A stretch of DNA of 10,351 nucleotides from an uncultured Steroidobacter sp. (lineage in GTDB: Bacteria > Pseudomonadota > Gammaproteobacteria > Steroidobacterales > Steroidobacteraceae). Every line of letters starts with the position of its first letter. The stretch's first letter is position 1. This document shows, piece after piece, positions 6,922-10,351 of this stretch. The stretch lies in contig CAMLEO010000262.1 of assembly GCA_946478975.1 (NCBI GenBank), positions 1 through 10,351 of the forward strand, in the 5' to 3' direction. Under the pieces are notes generated by a model that was not told the origin of the DNA, made no database searches, and was given only the letters and a program-made list of their open reading frames with translations. The position numbers and the translations under genes are program-made.

Positions 6922-6928
6922 AATAAGC

Positions 6929-9133
6929 ATGCGTACCGTCACGGCTGCGCTGATCGCGCTGCTCTGGATCGCGTCGCCGCTCCAGGCCGGACCGAGAATC
7001 GTCGAAGAACGAGCCAGGGTGTCGATGCCGGGGCCGACGGATCAACTGATCAGCGGCTTGGGCTTGAGCGGCGACTCGATGCTGGTCACCACGCGTAGAA
7101 ATTTCAACGAGAACGGCGTCGACCTGGCCGAGATGTTCGCCTATGTGTTCCGGCGCACGGCGTCGGGCCAGTGGCAGTATGTTTCCACGCTGATGCAGAC
7201 GCGCAGCGCTTATGAATTCGCGGTGACCTACTTCGCTGCGATGGAAGGCAGCGTCGGCGCAATTCTGGAGGGCAGCACACTCCATGTTTTCGAGCCCACT
7301 GCAGCGGGCGGCTGGGCGCGGACCGCACAGTTGCAGCTGCGAACCTCTTCCGGCGCCGTGCGCATCGACGCGGGCACGATCGTGACCGGGCAAACGGGCT
7401 GCTCCTGGGAGGCGTTCCGCAAGAACTCGGCTGCGGCCTGGACTCGCGTCGGCGGCATCTCCATGGTGCCATCGAGCGAATGCGTGAGCGGCAGCGTCGA
7501 TGTTTCGGGCTCGACCGTGGTCGTGGGCCGCTCGCTGGGCGGATCGTTGGGGCAAGTGTTCGAGCCCTCGTTGCGCCTGTACTCGGGCCTGTCCAACTCG
7601 CCGACCATGACGACTGTTTTCAGTCCGCACGGCGAGCAGGATGTTTATTTCGGCGCATACGCCGCGATCGACGGCAGCATGCTGCTCACCACGTCGGCCA
7701 TCGACCGAGGCCTTTCGGTCTTTCGCCGCAACTCCGGTGGACAGTGGGACTATGTGATGTCAGCCATTGCGGCCGATGCATATCGGGACCGGGCCCGCTC
7801 CAACGTTCCTGTGCCGGAGATCAGCAGCAACCTCGTCGTGAGCGCGCAGCTGAGCAATGATGCTCGGGCGGTGGTCGCCGGTGCGCTCGATGTGTTCCGC
7901 CGGAACACCGATGGCACGACCACGCAGACCGCGAGATTGCTCCCCAGCGATGCGCATTTCGGCATGATGCTCGGCACGCACGTGGCCATCAGCGGCCAGC
8001 GGATTGCGGCCACCTCTTACAATCCAGGCACCGTGTATGTATTCGAGCTGCCTTCGGACCTGAGCCAGCCGGCGCTGGTGCAGGAGACTTTCCAGATCGG
8101 TAACGGCGGCAGCTGGACGCCGATTGCAGGCAGCAGTTTCTCTGTCGTGTCCGCCGGCACCTCGCGCGTATATCGCCAGTCCAGCACCGCGGCGGGTGCC
8201 GGATCGTATCCAACCAACATGGATTGGAAAGATCAGTCCATCCAGGCCGATGTGCGTCCCAGGTCGTTCGACGGCGCAGATCGATGGTTCGGACTCGCAG
8301 TCCGCCGCACCGATGACGCCAATTACTACTACGTGACGGTGCGCAGCTCGAACACGATTCATCTGAAGCGCATGCTCAACGGTGCGTTCGTCACATTGGC
8401 GACTGCGCCGCTGCCGGTGCGGCTCAATCAAAACTATCGATTGCGGGTGGAAGCGGTCGGCACGTGGATTCGTGCGTACGTCAATGGCGAGCTCGCCATT
8501 GAGGCACGCGACTCTGCGCTCAAGCACGGCCAGGCCGGCTTGCAGATGTACAGGACGCGTGCCGACTACGACAACATCGTCATCACCCCGAACGCATTCC
8601 TGTCGATGTACGACGACGGCTTCGAGCTCGACGATTACTGGTGGACCAAGGTGGACGGCGCGTGGGCGCGCTACATCGAATCGGTGGACGATGAGATCGT
8701 GCTGGATACGTTCCGTCAAAGCTCCACTGCCAGCGGTGCGCGTGCTGTGATCGGCGTGAGCACCGGCGACCAGGTCGTACAGACGAGGGCGCGTGCGGTC
8801 ACCTTTGCGGGCAGCAATGTTTGGTTCGGTGCCATGGCCCGCTACGTCGACGACCGAAACTATTACTACATCAGCCTGCGCAACAACGGCACGTTGTCGC
8901 TGCGCAAGCTGGTCAACAACAACATCGTCGTGCTCGGCACGGCATCTCTGAACGTCACACCGAACACCTGGTACAACCTGCGGCTCGATGCGATCGGCAA
9001 TTCGCTGCGCGCGTACGTCAACGGCGAACTTTATCTCGAAGCCACCGACACCTCGTTCGCGAAGGGACGCTACGGTTTGGTGACGTACAAGACCGCCGCG
9101 GATTACGATTCGCTGCAGGTATCGCAGCCGTAG
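6929..9133 (+). CDS. Secreted protein: propeller-like N-terminal half plus two tandem LamG/concanavalin-like modules
   Basis: Exported protein of 734 residues and unknown function. A Sec signal peptide occupies 1-20 (ALIALLWIASPLQA, cleavage before GPR). Residues 22-375 carry loosely repeated blade motifs of the form V-F-[RE]-x-N/T-x-x-G-x-W, seen near 73 (VFRRTASGQW), 120 (VFEPTAAGGW), 163, 264 (VFRRNSGGQW), 322 and 370, as in FG-GAP or beta-propeller proteins. Two related modules follow, at about 384-553 and 563-734. Both show RQSSTA, WFG, NYYY, a YVNGEL strand followed by an acidic EA-x-D stretch, and a closing ADYD segment, in the same order and spacing. This is the pattern of concanavalin-like/LamG sugar-binding sandwiches. 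No enzyme active site is recognised, so extracellular binding or scaffolding is more likely than catalysis. It is divergent from the peptidase; a functional link is possible but unproven. It is followed 48 bp later by a co-directional permease gene. Confidence 0.8.
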   Translation: MRTVTAALIALLWIASPLQAGPRIVEERARVSMPGPTDQLISGLGLSGDSMLVTTRRNFNENGVDLAEMFAYVFRRTASGQWQYVSTLMQTRSAYEFAVTYFAAMEGSVGAILEGSTLHVFEPTAAGGWARTAQLQLRTSSGAVRIDAGTIVTGQTGCSWEAFRKNSAAAWTRVGGISMVPSSECVSGSVDVSGSTVVVGRSLGGSLGQVFEPSLRLYSGLSNSPTMTTVFSPHGEQDVYFGAYAAIDGSMLLTTSAIDRGLSVFRRNSGGQWDYVMSAIAADAYRDRARSNVPVPEISSNLVVSAQLSNDARAVVAGALDVFRRNTDGTTTQTARLLPSDAHFGMMLGTHVAISGQRIAATSYNPGTVYVFELPSDLSQPALVQETFQIGNGGSWTPIAGSSFSVVSAGTSRVYRQSSTAAGAGSYPTNMDWKDQSIQADVRPRSFDGADRWFGLAVRRTDDANYYYVTVRSSNTIHLKRMLNGAFVTLATAPLPVRLNQNYRLRVEAVGTWIRAYVNGELAIEARDSALKHGQAGLQMYRTRADYDNIVITPNAFLSMYDDGFELDDYWWTKVDGAWARYIESVDDEIVLDTFRQSSTASGARAVIGVSTGDQVVQTRARAVTFAGSNVWFGAMARYVDDRNYYYISLRNNGTLSLRKLVNNNIVVLGTASLNVTPNTWYNLRLDAIGNSLRAYVNGELYLEATDTSFAKGRYGLVTYKTAADYDSLQVSQP

Positions 9134-9181
9134 ACGGCGGCAGGCGCTTGCACGAACGCGCCAGTCCGCAGACCATAGGTC

Positions 9182-10237
9182 ATGAACTCCCGTTTCGGGA
9201 CCGCTCGCGGTCCGATCATTGCGCTCGCCGCTGCCGTGTTGTTCGGCGCAGGCATGCCGTTTGCGAAGTGGCTCCTGCACGACACCAGCCCGTGGCTGCT
9301 CGGCGGCATCCTTTATTTGGGCTGCGGGCTGGGCATGACTTTGCTTCGCCTCCTCCGCTCCCACTCCGTCGGGAAAGTGCTCAAAGGGGATCTTCCCTGG
9401 CTCGCGGGTGCTGTGCTTTCGGGCGGCGTCATTGCACCTGTGTTGCTGATGTATGGACTCGCCGCCACGACGGCTTCCAGCGCCTCGTTGCTGCTCAACG
9501 CGGAAGGCGTGTTCACTGCCCTGCTCGCCTGGTTTGCGTTCCGTGAGAATTTCGACGCTCGCATCGCCTTGGGATTCGCGGCGATCGTCGCGGGCGCCGT
9601 GATCTTGAGCTGGCCGAGTGACCACAGTGCGATCAGTCTGCACGCGGCCATTCCAATCCTCGCCGCCTGTCTCGCGTGGGGCATCGACAACAACCTGACT
9701 CGCAGGATCTCTCTTTCCGACGCCGCGTGGATCGCGGCCATCAAAGGAACGACGGCCGGCGTGATCAACATCGCGATCGCCATGCTGTCGGGAGCGACCC
9801 TGCCGTCCTGGCCGCACGTCGCTCTCGGGTTGTGCGTCGGCTGGTTGAGTTATGGCGTGAGCCTGGCGTTGTTTGTAATCGCGTTGCGCGAGCTGGGCAC
9901 GGCGCGGACCGGAGCATACTTTTCCGTTGCGCCATTCTTCGGTGCCGTGCTCGCCGTCGTGGCGTTCGCTGAGCCGGTCACACTCCCGTTGGTGATCGCA
10001 GGGCTGGTGATGGCGCTTGGCGTGTGGCTGCACGTGACCGAGCGGCACGAGCACGAACATACGCACGAGGCGCTCGATCATGCCCACGCGCACGAACACG
10101 ACGAGCATCATCAACACCAGCATGCCAACGGCGACATCGTTGCCGCCGGCGGCCGACATACGCACTGGCATCGTCACACGCCGCTGACCCACACGCATCA
10201 TCACGTCCCAGACGTGCACCATCGGCACGATCACTGA
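9182..10237 (+). CDS. EamA/DMT-family permease with histidine-rich C-terminal tail
   Basis: Inner-membrane transporter of the drug/metabolite superfamily, 351 residues. The core (about 1-283) has ten hydrophobic helices in two EamA repeats, for example 11-31, 36-58, 71-94, 98-120, 127-144, 152-170, 182-202, 210-234, 239-263 and 266-285. The first repeat contains the typical ASLLLNAEGVFTALLAW helix and the second TGAYFSVAPFFGAVLAVVAF. The last 68 residues form a soluble tail with 25 histidines in HxH, HH and HHH clusters, an obvious potential metal-binding region. Such His-rich tails occur on some bacterial DMT permeases and on metal efflux proteins. The substrate is unknown; a divalent metal role is a reasonable guess, not a demonstration. 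The ATG has no strong Shine-Dalgarno (TAGGT only 1-2 nt upstream is too close). The gene lies 48 bp after the secreted-protein stop without a clear terminator, so co-transcription is possible. Confidence 0.88.
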   Translation: MNSRFGTARGPIIALAAAVLFGAGMPFAKWLLHDTSPWLLGGILYLGCGLGMTLLRLLRSHSVGKVLKGDLPWLAGAVLSGGVIAPVLLMYGLAATTASSASLLLNAEGVFTALLAWFAFRENFDARIALGFAAIVAGAVILSWPSDHSAISLHAAIPILAACLAWGIDNNLTRRISLSDAAWIAAIKGTTAGVINIAIAMLSGATLPSWPHVALGLCVGWLSYGVSLALFVIALRELGTARTGAYFSVAPFFGAVLAVVAFAEPVTLPLVIAGLVMALGVWLHVTERHEHEHTHEALDHAHAHEHDEHHQHQHANGDIVAAGGRHTHWHRHTPLTHTHHHVPDVHHRHDH

Positions 10238-10351
10238 AGCGCCGCCAACCAGTCTGGCCCGGCAGGAACTCCGACCGATCCGCAAGGCGTGTGCGCTGAC
10301 GTGCGCTGATGTTCACCTTGGGCAAATCCATGCCGCACACCTTGTATCTCT
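10238..10351. other. Right-edge segment with no supported gene
   Basis: The last 114 bp follow the permease stop. They contain no terminator-like hairpin with a T-run and no coding frame with a ribosome site. An ATG at 10309 opens a plus frame to the edge (MFTLGKSM...), and a minus frame crosses into the permease gene. Both are too short or unsupported to call. Confidence 0.5.
10291..10310. repeat. Tandem 10-bp direct repeat
   Basis: GTGCGCTGAC is followed immediately by GTGCGCTGAT: two copies of a 10-bp unit identical at 9 positions. It lies in the non-coding tail downstream of the permease. It could be half-sites one helical turn apart for a regulator of a gene beyond the edge, or chance. 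Confidence 0.45.

Larger units (their letters stand above)
6798..6928. promoter_or_regulatory. Divergent intergenic region between peptidase and secreted-protein genes
   Basis: This 131-bp spacer must hold the promoters of both divergent genes. Both ribosome sites are clear, but I see no convincing -35/-10 pair in either direction. A TAAGAT hexamer on the minus strand (6834-6829) could be a -10 for the peptidase but lacks a recognisable -35 at the proper distance. No sigma-54 element like the one at 2273-2288 is present. Confidence 0.4.

Noticed and set aside
9143..9162. Possible terminator hairpin after the secreted-protein gene
   Set aside because: The GGCGC/GCGCC stem is only 5 bp with a 10-nt loop and no T-run, so it is unlikely to terminate transcription.
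7760..10285. 841-codon open frame on the minus strand
   Set aside because: It runs antisense across the secreted-protein and permease genes. Its translation is low-complexity Arg/His/Asp/Gly-rich with no domain, signal or ribosome site, typical of an antisense frame in GC-rich DNA. The plus-strand genes have signal peptide, helices and motifs.
9978..10340. 120-codon minus-strand frame at the right edge
   Set aside because: It is mostly antisense to the His-rich permease tail, whose repetitive codons keep several frames open. There is no ribosome site or recognisable domain.

Overview
The window is GC-rich, densely coded bacterial DNA, by eye about 60% G+C or slightly more. It carries Gram-negative signatures: a periplasmic adaptor of the HlyD/MacA type, an FtsX/MacB-type permease, a sigma-54 response regulator and Sec-exported proteins. 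The protein styles resemble the Xanthomonadales/Nevskiales/Steroidobacter side of the Gammaproteobacteria. That placement is an impression from family resemblance, not a computed assignment. No RNA gene, CRISPR array, insertion sequence or phage gene was seen.

Left part (1-2261, minus strand): an efflux operon reading leftward in the order periplasmic adaptor, ABC ATPase, FtsX-like permease. The permease runs off the left edge. Gaps are 8 and 2 nt, so the genes look translationally coupled. Middle (2378-5140, plus strand): a divergent two-component pair, an NtrC-type sigma-54 response regulator followed 18 nt later by a membrane histidine kinase with almost no periplasmic loop. The 116-bp region between the two units holds what looks like a complete sigma-54 control region. 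A -24/-12 element points at the efflux operon and puts its predicted start one base before the adaptor ATG. About 80-115 bp further upstream are two 14-bp dyads of form GTaCG-N4-CGgAC, spaced exactly 21 bp. The simplest reading is that the kinase senses envelope or membrane stress, or transporter activity, and phosphorylates the regulator. The regulator then binds the two sites and turns on the efflux pump. This is inference built on visible sequence motifs.

Right part (5106-10237): a minus-strand exported zinc peptidase of the dipeptidyl-peptidase III (M49) type overlaps the kinase gene tail to tail by 35 bp. Divergent from it is a 734-residue exported protein with a propeller-like N-terminal half and two tandem copies of a roughly 170-residue concanavalin/LamG-like module. 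Next comes a ten-helix EamA/DMT permease with a 68-residue C-terminal tail containing 25 histidines. These three genes have no obvious functional tie to the pump module. The final 114 bp hold no supported gene.

The most notable items are the self-contained sigma-54 switch with a near-leaderless target transcript, the loop-less sensor kinase next to an ABC pump, the His-rich tail on the DMT permease, and the duplicated lectin-like module. No feature looks like a wholly new class of system.
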